Source of the DNA: Enterovibrio norvegicus_B
Lineage (GTDB): Bacteria > Pseudomonadota > Gammaproteobacteria > Enterobacterales > Vibrionaceae
Reading direction: 5' to 3'
DNA length: 64,000 bases
Assembly (NCBI RefSeq): GCF_002876705.1
Contig: NZ_MDAG01000020.1
Location: forward strand, 1-64,000
Part shown: piece after piece, positions 49,183-57,333 of the stretch
Numbering within the stretch: the stretch's first letter is position 1
How the letters are laid out: each line of letters starts with the position of its first letter
Notes under the pieces: model-generated
What the model saw: only the letters and a program-made list of their open reading frames with translations
What the model was told of the DNA's origin: nothing
Databases searched by the model: none
Made by a program: the position numbers and the translations under genes

Positions 49183-51102
49183 TTAAGAAGGCCGATAGTG
49201 TCGAGACAACCCGGCTTTCTTGATCCGACGATGAACGGTAGAGCGATCAACCCCTAACACTCGCGCCGTTTCAGAAATGTTCCAATGACACGTTTCCAAT
49301 GTCGACAATATATCGTCAGCAACACAGGCAGAGTCGCAGCGATTTTCCGCTACGCTCCCCCTTGTGAGCCAACCTTGAATATCTTCCGGTAAATGTTCCG
49401 GCAGTATTTCACTCCCCAAACAGAATGCCAGCGCAAAACGTATTGTGTTGTCGAGTTCTCGAATATTCCCTGGCCACGAATAGGTATTAAATAAGTGTTG
49501 AACCGACGCACTCAGCACCATGGGTTTCGACGCGGATTTTTCAACAAGCTTAGTGGCGAGCCAGACAATGTCTTTACGCGCTCTTAGAGGTGGAATGGCA
49601 AGCCGTGCACCACTGATGCGATAGAAAAGGTCTTCCCGAAAACGACCGTTTTGTACACCCAGCGAAAGGTCTTGATGGGTTGCAGCCAACACCCTCAGTG
49701 AAACAGGAATGGCTTTCGTTGCCCCCACTGGAAGCACTTCACTTTCCGCTAGCACTCTCAGCAAGCGAGCTTGCAAACTCAACGGCATATCGCCAATTTC
49801 ATCCAGAAACAGTGTGCCTCCGTCCGCTTGTTCGATCAGCCCTTTTTTCCCTTTTCCTCTTGCACCGGTAAACGCGCCATCTGCATACCCAAACAGCTCA
49901 CTTTCAATCAGTGATTCGGGAATCGCCGCGCAATTGATGGCGACAAACGTCCCATTCTTTTGAGGGCTACTTTGGTGAATCGCCCTCGCGAGGTACTCCT
50001 TACCACTGCCCGTTTCCCCCGTAAGTAGCAGTGGCAACGATGACAGAGAAAGTTGCGATGCTTGTTGAGCCAATCTTTCCATCGCCCTATCCCCTTGGTA
50101 CAAGCAGGCAAATGCTTCGCTGCTTACGCGTCTCTTTCTCCTCCCCAATGGAAGTTGCTGCGGCGCAAGCGCATGTGCAAACCAAAGCTCCCCCGATCGT
50201 GTGCTGATCAAACGCTCTTCCGTGGGCAGCGCTCTGCTCAACGTCGGTAATTCATTAATATGGAGATGAAAGTATTCTGACAATAGCGACCCCAGTAAGA
50301 CACTCGGATTTCGCCAATCGGTGTGATGAATATGCGCCAAAAGGCGTTGCGCACTGTGTGTCATTCCGATGATTTCTCCACTGCTGTTTACCGCTATCGC
50401 ACACTCGGGATCAACATCAAGAAAGGCGGGAGATTGGCTCAGTCTTACGATCCAATCTCGGCGAAACGTATTCATGAGTGCGGCCATTTCAATGCGTCGA
50501 GTACAAGATTGCACCAAACTAAGTGCAAGGGCTTGGCCTGATTTAGGTTCAGGGCTTTGCAAAGCAGAAATGTCGAGAACAGCGGCAAGTGAACCATCAA
50601 CATCATAGATAGGTGCCGCAGTACAAGACAGTGGTGCGTGCGTGGCATCGAAATGATCGGTTTGATGTACCGTGATCGCTTCTCCCGTGTAGATACACGA
50701 TCCGACACCACACGTCCCCGCCCGCGCTTCTGACCATTCTGCACCAAGAAACAAACCTGATTTTCGAAGCTCCCAGGTGGTGGCGCGATCACCTTGAAAA
50801 TCAACCGTGACGCCATCAGCATCCGTCAACAAGATGACATAGCCATGTTGGGCAATTTGCCGATACAGTGTATTCAGCCCATAACGTGCCGTGTTTAACA
50901 ACTTATCCAGCCGTTCTTGATGCTCTTTTAATTCAGAGTGAGGAACAATATACGCTTCTTGCAACACCAAAGGGTCTAACTGATAGTCTGACACACACCG
51001 CTGCCATGACTGTGCAATCTCGGCATCTCTCTCACTGGCGATGCCTTCCGCGACACGCTGAACTTCCTGAATATGATCACTGACCCGATTTACAACTGCC
51101 AT
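49183..51102 (-). CDS. acoR: Sigma-54-dependent activator of acetoin catabolism AcoR
   Basis: Bacterial enhancer-binding protein of 639 residues. An N-terminal GAF-type sensing domain (about 60-200) is followed by a PAS-like linker, then the AAA+ domain with Walker A TGETGSGKEYLA, the sigma-54 contact GAFTGA near 400, Walker B GGTLFLDEIGD, and FYRI. The C-terminal Fis-type helix-turn-helix is near 600-635 (NISETARVLGVDRSTVHRRIKKAG). AAAGGAG is seven bases before ATG 51102; an ATG 14 codons upstream is less likely. It is divergent from acoXABC, which has a sigma-54 type promoter. It probably activates that operon when acetoin is present. Confidence 0.92.
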   Translation of the reverse strand: MAVVNRVSDHIQEVQRVAEGIASERDAEIAQSWQRCVSDYQLDPLVLQEAYIVPHSELKEHQERLDKLLNTARYGLNTLYRQIAQHGYVILLTDADGVTVDFQGDRATTWELRKSGLFLGAEWSEARAGTCGVGSCIYTGEAITVHQTDHFDATHAPLSCTAAPIYDVDGSLAAVLDISALQSPEPKSGQALALSLVQSCTRRIEMAALMNTFRRDWIVRLSQSPAFLDVDPECAIAVNSSGEIIGMTHSAQRLLAHIHHTDWRNPSVLLGSLLSEYFHLHINELPTLSRALPTEERLISTRSGELWFAHALAPQQLPLGRRKRRVSSEAFACLYQGDRAMERLAQQASQLSLSSLPLLLTGETGSGKEYLARAIHQSSPQKNGTFVAINCAAIPESLIESELFGYADGAFTGARGKGKKGLIEQADGGTLFLDEIGDMPLSLQARLLRVLAESEVLPVGATKAIPVSLRVLAATHQDLSLGVQNGRFREDLFYRISGARLAIPPLRARKDIVWLATKLVEKSASKPMVLSASVQHLFNTYSWPGNIRELDNTIRFALAFCLGSEILPEHLPEDIQGWLTRGSVAENRCDSACVADDILSTLETCHWNISETARVLGVDRSTVHRRIKKAGLSRHYRPS

Positions 51103-51192
51103 GGGACGACTCCTTTCACTTCTTGAAGTATGAACCGCCCTCAAGGTTTAGGCGCCTCTTCCACAACGATAAACACGATCCATTTATCCCAC

Positions 51193-51229
51193 TCGCGACG
51201 CCGAGACAGCGATAACTCTTTCGCGACGC
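51193..51229. promoter_or_regulatory. Direct repeats TCGCGACGC, possible AcoR upstream sites
   Basis: TCGCGACGC at 51193-51201 and 51221-51229, 28 bases apart and about 120-150 bases before the sigma-54 type promoter, a normal enhancer distance. The binding protein is inferred. Confidence 0.35.
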
Positions 51230-51345
51230 TTTTCCACTCGCCATGCCACACCTGTTGCAGTTGCCACACTTCAACCACAGCACCCACCAGCCAAAAACAG
51301 CACTAACAACATGAAATACATCAACTAAATAAGGTTTAGGCACAA

Positions 51346-51360
51346 TGGCATGCTTCTTGG
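51346..51360 (+). promoter_or_regulatory. Sigma-54 type (-24/-12) promoter of acoXABC
   Basis: TGGCATGCTTCTTGG. GG at -24 and GG in place of GC at -12 are separated by 10 bases, close to the consensus TGGCACG-N4-TTGC. It lies 41 bases before acoX. The presence of AcoR supports it. Confidence 0.65.
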
Positions 51361-51400
51361 TTTATGACATTCAAGGATCATGTTTTAAAAGGACGTTGTG

Positions 51401-52471
51401 ATGAGCGCCATCACTGTTGGCATTATTGCGAACCCAGTTTCAGCGCGCGATATCCGCCGAATCATTGCGCATGCCGCCAATTTACACATCACCGATCGCG
51501 CCAATATGGTGCTGCGCATTCTGGCGGGCCTTGCTCATACAGGCATCAATAACGTGGTCATGATGCCTGAGCGGGCGGGCCTCGGTATTCACATTCAGCG
51601 TGGATTGAGACAAGCCAAGCAGGCTGACGAAGCACGTTTCCCCGCTTTCTCTTGGCTTGATATGCCGGTCACTGGCACCGCACAAGACACGGTGCATGCC
51701 ACGCAATTGATGAAAGACCAAAACGTGGCAGCCATCATCGTGCTAGGGGGAGACGGCACACATCGCTTGGTGGTGAGAGAATGTGGAAACATTCCAATCG
51801 CAGGTGTTTCCAGCGGCACAAACAATGCGTTCCCTCCCCTACTAGAACCCACTATCACGGGGCTGGCAACCGGAATGGCCATCCGTGGAAAAGTGCCGTC
51901 CTCTGAGGCCTTTCGAAGCAATAAATGCTTAGACGTTCGCGTCAATGATCAACGCGATATCGCACTTGTCGACGTGTCGATTGTGCGCGAACAATTCACG
52001 GGGGCGTTGGCTGTGTGGAAAGCCGAAAGTTTGCGTGAACTGTTCGTCACATTTGGTCGCACTGACGGTATCGGGTTGTCTTCTATTGCAGGGTTGTTGA
52101 ACCCGATAAGTCGCGATGACCCAGTTGGATTACACGTTCTTTTTGATGGCCATGGTTCGTCATCCACCTCTCAATATCTTTCAGCCCCCTTGGCGCCTGG
52201 CTTGTTGGCAGAATTACCCATTCAATCTTCTTCTGTCATTCAACCCAACACGCGAATAACACCCGCAACGACAAGCGGCTCACTTGCACTAGATGGTGAG
52301 CGTGAATTGCCATTTTCCGCCTCTGACAACGTCTGCATTACGTTGCGCCTCAATGCCTTCAACACGATCAATGTCGAGCGTTGCATGGCATTCGCGGCAC
52401 AACATCGCCTGTTTATTCAATCACGCAGGCGGATGCCTGCGCCATCCTCACAAGGAGAACACCATGAGTGA
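51401..52471 (+). CDS. acoX: AcoX, ATP-NAD kinase-like protein of acetoin catabolism
   Basis: 356-residue protein related to NAD kinases, with the family motif VLGGDGTHRLV (near 118-128) and SSGTNNAFP (near 141-149). AcoX occurs in many aco operons, but its reaction is not established. ATG 51401 has AAGGA seven bases upstream; a GTG lies one codon earlier. It is the first gene of acoXABC and overlaps the acoA start by 8 bases. Confidence 0.92.
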   Translation: MSAITVGIIANPVSARDIRRIIAHAANLHITDRANMVLRILAGLAHTGINNVVMMPERAGLGIHIQRGLRQAKQADEARFPAFSWLDMPVTGTAQDTVHATQLMKDQNVAAIIVLGGDGTHRLVVRECGNIPIAGVSSGTNNAFPPLLEPTITGLATGMAIRGKVPSSEAFRSNKCLDVRVNDQRDIALVDVSIVREQFTGALAVWKAESLRELFVTFGRTDGIGLSSIAGLLNPISRDDPVGLHVLFDGHGSSSTSQYLSAPLAPGLLAELPIQSSSVIQPNTRITPATTSGSLALDGERELPFSASDNVCITLRLNAFNTINVERCMAFAAQHRLFIQSRRRMPAPSSQGEHHE

Positions 52472-53447
52472 CAATCCCTTTCCACTTTCTCGCGAGCAAC
52501 TGCTCGATGCCTATCGAATGATGAAAACCATTCGGGATTTTGAAGAACGTTTGCACATTGATTTTGCGCGCGGTGACATTCCCGGTTTCGTGCACCTTTA
52601 CGCCGGTGAAGAAGCGACGGCAGTCGGCATCATGATGCACCTCAATGACAATGACCGTATTGCATCAACCCATCGAGGTCACGGCCATTGCATCGCAAAA
52701 GGGGTGGATGTTCACGCCATGATGGCGGAAATCTATGGCAAGCAAACGGGCGCTTGCTGCGGTAAAGGTGGTTCGATGCATATCGCTGATTTATCAAAAG
52801 GCATGATGGGCGCTAACGGCATTTTGGGCGCGGGCTCCCCCTTGGTGTGCGGCGCAGCCTTAGCCGCGAAACAGCTCGGGCACTCTGGCGTAGGAATCAG
52901 CTTTACAGGTGATGGCGCATCAAACCAAGGCACATTTTTAGAAAGTTTAAACCTTGCTGCTGTGTGGGAGCTCCCCGTCATTTTTGTGGTCGAGAACAAT
53001 GGATATGCCGAGTCCACGGCAGCGGAGTGGGCGGTGTCTTGCGATTCCTACGTGGATCGCGCTACTGGCTTTGGGTTGCCCGGCATCACGGTCGACGGCA
53101 CCGATTTCTTTGCGGTGTACGAAGCGGCCGGTGAAGTGATCAAACGGGCGCGGAATGGCGGAGGCCCTTCTTTGTTGGAATGCAAAATGGTGCGCTTTTT
53201 CGGCCATTTTGAGGGCGATGCGCAAACTTACCGCGCAGAAGGCGAGATCGAGAACATTCGAGATCAACGAGATTGCTTAAAGCTACTTCGTCAGCGCGTT
53301 GAAGAAAGCGGCCTTATTTCCACACATGAGTTTGACCAGATTGATCTCGATGTTAAAGCCCTCATCGACGATGCGGTTCAGGCCGCCATCGCCGCCCCAA
53401 CACCTGATAAGTCAGCCTTGCTGGCTGATGTTTACATCACATATTAA
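52464..53447 (+). CDS. acoA: Acetoin dehydrogenase E1 component, alpha subunit
   Basis: Thiamin-diphosphate-dependent half of the complex that cleaves acetoin to acetaldehyde and an acetyl group. It has 327 residues. The ThDP motif runs from GDGASNQG (near 152) to ENNGYAEST. AAGGAG precedes ATG 52464, which lies inside the acoX end. Family members resemble pyruvate dehydrogenase E1 alpha; the acoX/acoR context decides for acetoin. acoB follows after 18 bases. Confidence 0.93.
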   Translation: MSDNPFPLSREQLLDAYRMMKTIRDFEERLHIDFARGDIPGFVHLYAGEEATAVGIMMHLNDNDRIASTHRGHGHCIAKGVDVHAMMAEIYGKQTGACCGKGGSMHIADLSKGMMGANGILGAGSPLVCGAALAAKQLGHSGVGISFTGDGASNQGTFLESLNLAAVWELPVIFVVENNGYAESTAAEWAVSCDSYVDRATGFGLPGITVDGTDFFAVYEAAGEVIKRARNGGGPSLLECKMVRFFGHFEGDAQTYRAEGEIENIRDQRDCLKLLRQRVEESGLISTHEFDQIDLDVKALIDDAVQAAIAAPTPDKSALLADVYITY

Positions 53448-53465
53448 TTCAAGGAGGAACACGTT

Positions 53466-54479
53466 ATGGCCAGAAAACTATCAATGAAAGATGCCATCAA
53501 TGAAGCCATCGATCAGGAAATGAGTCGCAATCCAACCGTCTTTATGATGGGAGAAGACATCGTCGGTGGCACGGGTGCTGCAGGGGAAGATGATGCTTGG
53601 GGCGGTGTACTTGGCGTCACAAAGGGGCTGTATGCGAAACATCCCAATCAATTGATTGATACCCCACTGTCAGAGAGTGCCTATGTGGGTGCCGCCGTCG
53701 GTGCCGCCGCTTGCGGGCTTAGACCCATTGCGGAGCTCATGTTTATCGATTTCATGGGCGTTTGTTTTGATCAGATATTTAATCAAGCCGCCAAGTTCCG
53801 GTATATGTTTGGCGGGAAAGCAGAAACGCCCGTCGTGATCCGCGCCATGTGTGGCGCAGGTTTTCGAGCAGCGGCACAACACAGCCAAATGCTGACCCCT
53901 CTTTTTACTCATATTCCCGGCTTGAAAGTGGTTTGCCCATCCAATGCCTACGACACCAAAGGGTTACTCATACAAGCGATTCGAGACAATGACCCGGTTA
54001 TTTTCCTTGAACATAAAAACCTCTATGGCACTGAGGCGGAAGTGCCTGAATCTTCCTATGCCATTCCATTCGGTGAGGCGAGCGTTGTTCGAGAAGGGAA
54101 AGACGTAACCTTGGTCAGCTATGGTCAAATGGTTCATCGTGCACTTGATGCGGCAAACCAACTCGCGAAACAAGGCATTCAATGTGAAGTGATCGATCTT
54201 CGCACGCTGTCTCCACTCGATTTAGATACTGTCCTAGAGAGCGTCGAGAATACAGGCCGCTTAATCTGCATCGATGAGGCACACCCTCGCTGTTCAATCG
54301 CAGCCGATATTTCCGCCCAAGTGGCAGATGCCGCATTTGAACACTTACGCGCACCTATTCGCATGGTCACCGCACCGCATACCCCTGTTCCTTTTTCGCC
54401 AACGCTTGAAGACGCATTTATTCCCTCTGTTGATGCCATTGTCGACGCGGTTAATTCGGTCGCAGGAGCACATGCATGA
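53466..54479 (+). CDS. acoB: Acetoin dehydrogenase E1 component, beta subunit
   Basis: 337-residue partner of AcoA, transketolase-like pyrimidine-binding and C-terminal domains. Motifs include MGEDIVGGTGAAGED near 27, DTPLSESAYVGAAVGAA near 62, and the C-terminal EVIDLRTLSPLDLDTVLESVENTGRL near 240. CAAGGAGG precedes the ATG. It overlaps acoC by 4 bases (ATGA), so translation is coupled. Confidence 0.94.
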   Translation: MARKLSMKDAINEAIDQEMSRNPTVFMMGEDIVGGTGAAGEDDAWGGVLGVTKGLYAKHPNQLIDTPLSESAYVGAAVGAAACGLRPIAELMFIDFMGVCFDQIFNQAAKFRYMFGGKAETPVVIRAMCGAGFRAAAQHSQMLTPLFTHIPGLKVVCPSNAYDTKGLLIQAIRDNDPVIFLEHKNLYGTEAEVPESSYAIPFGEASVVREGKDVTLVSYGQMVHRALDAANQLAKQGIQCEVIDLRTLSPLDLDTVLESVENTGRLICIDEAHPRCSIAADISAQVADAAFEHLRAPIRMVTAPHTPVPFSPTLEDAFIPSVDAIVDAVNSVAGAHA

Positions 54480-55585
54480 ATGAGAGAATAATTCCGGTCG
54501 TCATGCCCAAATGGGGACTGTCCATGAAAGAGGGAACCCTCACTGAATGGCACGTCAAAGAAGGCGATACCATTGAGGTGGGCCAAATTATCATGGATGT
54601 CGAGACCGACAAGATTGCCAGCGAGGTTGAAGCCCCAGACGCTGGGCTTCTTCGCCGATGTATCGGCCAAGAAGGTGACGTTTATGGCGTTCAAGCCTTA
54701 CTCGGTGTGCTCGCGCCCGATGATGTTTCTGACCAAGACATCGCTTCCTTTATTGCCAGCTATCAAGAACCCGCTACGGATGAAGGCAACGATGACGAGA
54801 AGCAAACTGCCTATCAATATTTGGACACGAATGCCGGCAAGATTCGATACAGCTATCGACAAGGCGAAGGTAAGCCCTTTGTTCTCATCCATGGTTTTGG
54901 GGGCGATTTAGATAATTGGCTATTCAACATAGACACGCTAAATGAAAAAGGCCCCGTACTCGTGCTTGATCTGCCTGGTCATGGCCAATCAACAGCCTCG
55001 ACGGAGGCTCTGACGATCGAGCTACTCAGCCAATCAGTTGTGGATGTGATGACTGCCAACGATATTCATAAAGCGCACTTAGTGGGGCATTCGATGGGAG
55101 GACTTATCTGTGGTCACTTGGCACTCACTCACCCAGATATCGCCCATTCATTAAGCCTTATCGCAAGTGCCGGATTGGGCACAGACATCAACACTCATTA
55201 CATTCATGGGTTCGTCAGCGCCCAAAATAGACGAGAACTGAAGCCGATTTTGCAGCTTTTATTTGCAGACCCTGCCTTAGTCACACGAAATCTGGTTGAT
55301 GATGTCCTCAAGTACAAGCGGTTAGATGGCATCCATCATCTGCTCGACACGCTATCGGCTAACCTATTCAAGGAGACGCAACAACGCTCTGTCATCTCAG
55401 AACAGCTTGATCAACTCTCTCTCCCTATTTTAACGCTCTGGGGAGAGCAAGATCTTGTTATCCCGAGTCAACATGCTGCGTCTCTGACCAAGGCAAACAT
55501 TCACGTCTTGCGTGCAGCCGGCCATATGGTTCAAATGGAGGCGGCGTCAGCGGTCAACGCAGCAATTTTAGCGCACACACAATAG
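54476..55585 (+). CDS. acoC: Acetoin dehydrogenase E2 component (dihydrolipoamide acetyltransferase)
   Basis: Transfers the acetyl group to CoA. It has 369 residues. The N-terminal lipoyl domain holds the lipoylated Lys in DVETDKIASEVEA (about residue 45). The catalytic part is an alpha/beta-hydrolase fold rather than the usual acetyltransferase core: oxyanion region VLIHGFGGDLDNW, nucleophile elbow GHSMGG (near 203-208), acid region WGEQDLVIP, and AAGHMVQMEAA with the His. This fusion is the known AcoC architecture. No E3 (lipoamide dehydrogenase) gene follows; it is probably shared from elsewhere in the genome. Confidence 0.93.
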   Translation: MNERIIPVVMPKWGLSMKEGTLTEWHVKEGDTIEVGQIIMDVETDKIASEVEAPDAGLLRRCIGQEGDVYGVQALLGVLAPDDVSDQDIASFIASYQEPATDEGNDDEKQTAYQYLDTNAGKIRYSYRQGEGKPFVLIHGFGGDLDNWLFNIDTLNEKGPVLVLDLPGHGQSTASTEALTIELLSQSVVDVMTANDIHKAHLVGHSMGGLICGHLALTHPDIAHSLSLIASAGLGTDINTHYIHGFVSAQNRRELKPILQLLFADPALVTRNLVDDVLKYKRLDGIHHLLDTLSANLFKETQQRSVISEQLDQLSLPILTLWGEQDLVIPSQHAASLTKANIHVLRAAGHMVQMEAASAVNAAILAHTQ

Positions 55586-55601
55586 CTGTTCGCCGCAACC
55601 A

Positions 55602-55635
55602 ATGAAGGGAAGGCTGCCAGCAGCCTTCCCTTCAT
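55602..55635. terminator. Long perfect hairpin between acoC and nudC
   Basis: ATGAAGGGAAGGCTGC (55602-55617) and its exact reverse complement (55620-55635) flank just CA. There is no T tract on either strand. It may terminate weakly, block read-through physically, or stabilise both mRNA 3' ends. Confidence 0.6.
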
Positions 55636-55637
55636 AT

Positions 55638-56396
55638 TTAAGCGCTAGGACATACCGCTTCAATCAATCGTCTCGCAATGGTGCCTTTTGGCGCCACCAG
55701 CGGAAGCGCATCGGGTAAGAACCACTGCGCATCCGTCAACTCTTCGTAATCAGGGTTAATCTCACCACTCTCATATTCGGCGAGAAAGCCCATCATTAAA
55801 TTGGAAGGAAAAGCCCAAGGCTGGCTATCAAAGTAACGGATATTTTTAACTTTTATTCCCGTTTCCTCTTCCACTTCACGTGCCACGCACTGCTCTAGGG
55901 TTTCCCCCGCCTCAACAAAACCTGCAAGTACTGTGTACATGCCATCTTTGTGCCTAGGATGATGTGCGAGTAAGATTTCTTGGCCTCGTGTCACTGCGAC
56001 TATGATGCAAGGCGACACCCTCGGATAATGCACGGTATGACACGAACGGCATACCATCGCAGGGTGACTCGCATCGAAGTGGCTCTCATTGCCACATAAT
56101 GCACAGAAGCGTTGGGATTGTTGCATGTATTCAAGCTGAACCGCTTTGCCCGCTAAGGCAAACAATCCCTCTGGCATATTCAATAATGCGCGTAACGTCT
56201 CATAGTCTTTTGAATCAAAGACATCAGCACCAAAAACAACATGTACATCGTGGCTTTTATAGCGTCCGATCTCGTAGCTTGTAAGTCCTAATTCTTCAAT
56301 TTTTCTTTTTGAGATCAATGGCAAGCTGTGATCAGGCTGCCACAACTTCCCTCCTGTTACACAACATAAATACACAACATCATTCTGATTAGACAT
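55638..56396 (-). CDS. nudC: NADH pyrophosphatase / RNA decapping hydrolase NudC
   Basis: Nudix hydrolase that cleaves NADH and removes NAD caps from RNA 5' ends. It has 252 residues from ATG 56396 (257 in E. coli). A zinc ribbon has CALCG and CRSCH pairs (about 98-117). The Nudix box is GFVEAGETLEQCVAREVEEETG, and the NudC-specific SQPWAFP motif follows. The start is uncertain because AAGGAT is 14 bases away; an ATG 18 codons upstream also exists. It lies between the aco island and rsd. Confidence 0.94.
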   Translation of the reverse strand: MSNQNDVVYLCCVTGGKLWQPDHSLPLISKRKIEELGLTSYEIGRYKSHDVHVVFGADVFDSKDYETLRALLNMPEGLFALAGKAVQLEYMQQSQRFCALCGNESHFDASHPAMVCRSCHTVHYPRVSPCIIVAVTRGQEILLAHHPRHKDGMYTVLAGFVEAGETLEQCVAREVEEETGIKVKNIRYFDSQPWAFPSNLMMGFLAEYESGEINPDYEELTDAQWFLPDALPLVAPKGTIARRLIEAVCPSA

Positions 56397-56537
56397 AACA
56401 ATACTTCGATCCTTGATAAGCGTGACGATTACTGGCACTCTAATTTTCAATAACCAAATGTTAGTAAATTGATGGCCTGAAAGATATGGCTCTAATCCGA
56501 TAGGCGCGCAGCAGCGCTGATCATGAGGAACGTGGTC

Positions 56538-57017
56538 ATGCTAAATAAACTCGAAAAAGCACAGCAACAGTGGGGCGGTTACAGTGACGTAATCGACTAC
56601 TGGTTGACCCTTAGACAAGAGCTACTTGTTGAATATTCCAAGATGGCTGGATTGTCAGGCGGCAGTAAGACATGTTTACCGACAGAAGAGAAATTGAATC
56701 AATTCTGTGGTGCCTTGGTGGATTACATCTCTGCAGGGCATTTCAAGATCTATGACATGGTGATGGAACGCTGGAAATCAACAGGCTTTTCATCCAATGC
56801 GGAGATCGACACCCTGTATGCGCGCATTGTAGAAACCACAGAGCCACTGTTGAACTTCAACGACAAGTACAGCAGCTTCGTACTCGATGAAGACAACTTT
56901 GCGGGTTTCGACAGCGACATCTCTGTCGTGGGTGAAATTATGGAAATGCGATTCGAGCAAGAAGACATGCTCATTCAGCTCATCGCAGACAGTCTGGCGA
57001 TACCACCAGGCGCATAA
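56538..57017 (+). CDS. rsd: Anti-sigma-70 factor Rsd
   Basis: Regulator that binds sigma-70 region 4 in stationary phase and helps switch to sigma-S. It has 159 residues (158 in E. coli). The MLNKLEKAQQQWGGYSDVIDYWL start and the DYISAGHFKIYDMVMERW stretch near 70 match the Rsd/AlgQ family. ATG 56538 has GAGGA eight bases upstream; the in-frame ATG at 56523 lacks a site. It is convergent with rpoC and divergent from nudC. In E. coli it lies nearby with the thi genes in between, which are absent here. Confidence 0.93.
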   Translation: MLNKLEKAQQQWGGYSDVIDYWLTLRQELLVEYSKMAGLSGGSKTCLPTEEKLNQFCGALVDYISAGHFKIYDMVMERWKSTGFSSNAEIDTLYARIVETTEPLLNFNDKYSSFVLDEDNFAGFDSDISVVGEIMEMRFEQEDMLIQLIADSLAIPPGA

Positions 57018-57278
57018 TTAAATTGCACATTCTTCTAGATTCCGGTTGATCCACGTATCGACCGGGGTTTTTCTCGCTTCTCACTTCTCACTTCTCACTT
57101 CTCACTTCTCACTTCTCAAGATGAGGCTAACGGCTGCGAACAAACAACGCCAGCTAATTTCGCACTACTTTTCAAAGCACCGCCAACGAAAGCACTCTCT
57201 GCCACCTTGTTCACTCTTCTCCTAATAGCCCCTATAAAAAGAAAACCAGATTCATGGTTTTAGTCGTCATCGAGACAA
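57018..57278. other. rsd-rpoC convergent spacer
   Basis: Holds a heptamer array (57077-57118) and otherwise shows nothing I can name. There are no thi genes, which occupy this junction in E. coli. Confidence 0.6.
57077..57118. repeat. Tandem heptamer CTTCTCA x6
   Basis: Six exact head-to-tail copies of CTTCTCA. It lies 60 bases past rsd and 160 bases before the rpoC terminator. Its unit length equals that of the CACTAAG array at 18694. Confidence 0.95.
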
Positions 57279-57308
57279 ACAAAAAAGGCACCCCGAAGGA
57301 TGCCTTTC
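57279..57308 (-). terminator. rpoBC operon terminator
   Basis: On the minus strand AAAGGCATCC, TTCG tetraloop, GGGTGCCTTT (complement of 57284-57307), then six T. It lies about 26 bases past the rpoC stop. Confidence 0.88.
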
Positions 57309-57333
57309 ATTTAAATCAACGAAGTATCGTTAA

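Noticed and set aside
51116..51343. 75-codon minus-strand frame upstream of acoR
   Set aside because: Lies in the divergent acoR/acoX control region; Cys/Trp-rich product resembles no family.
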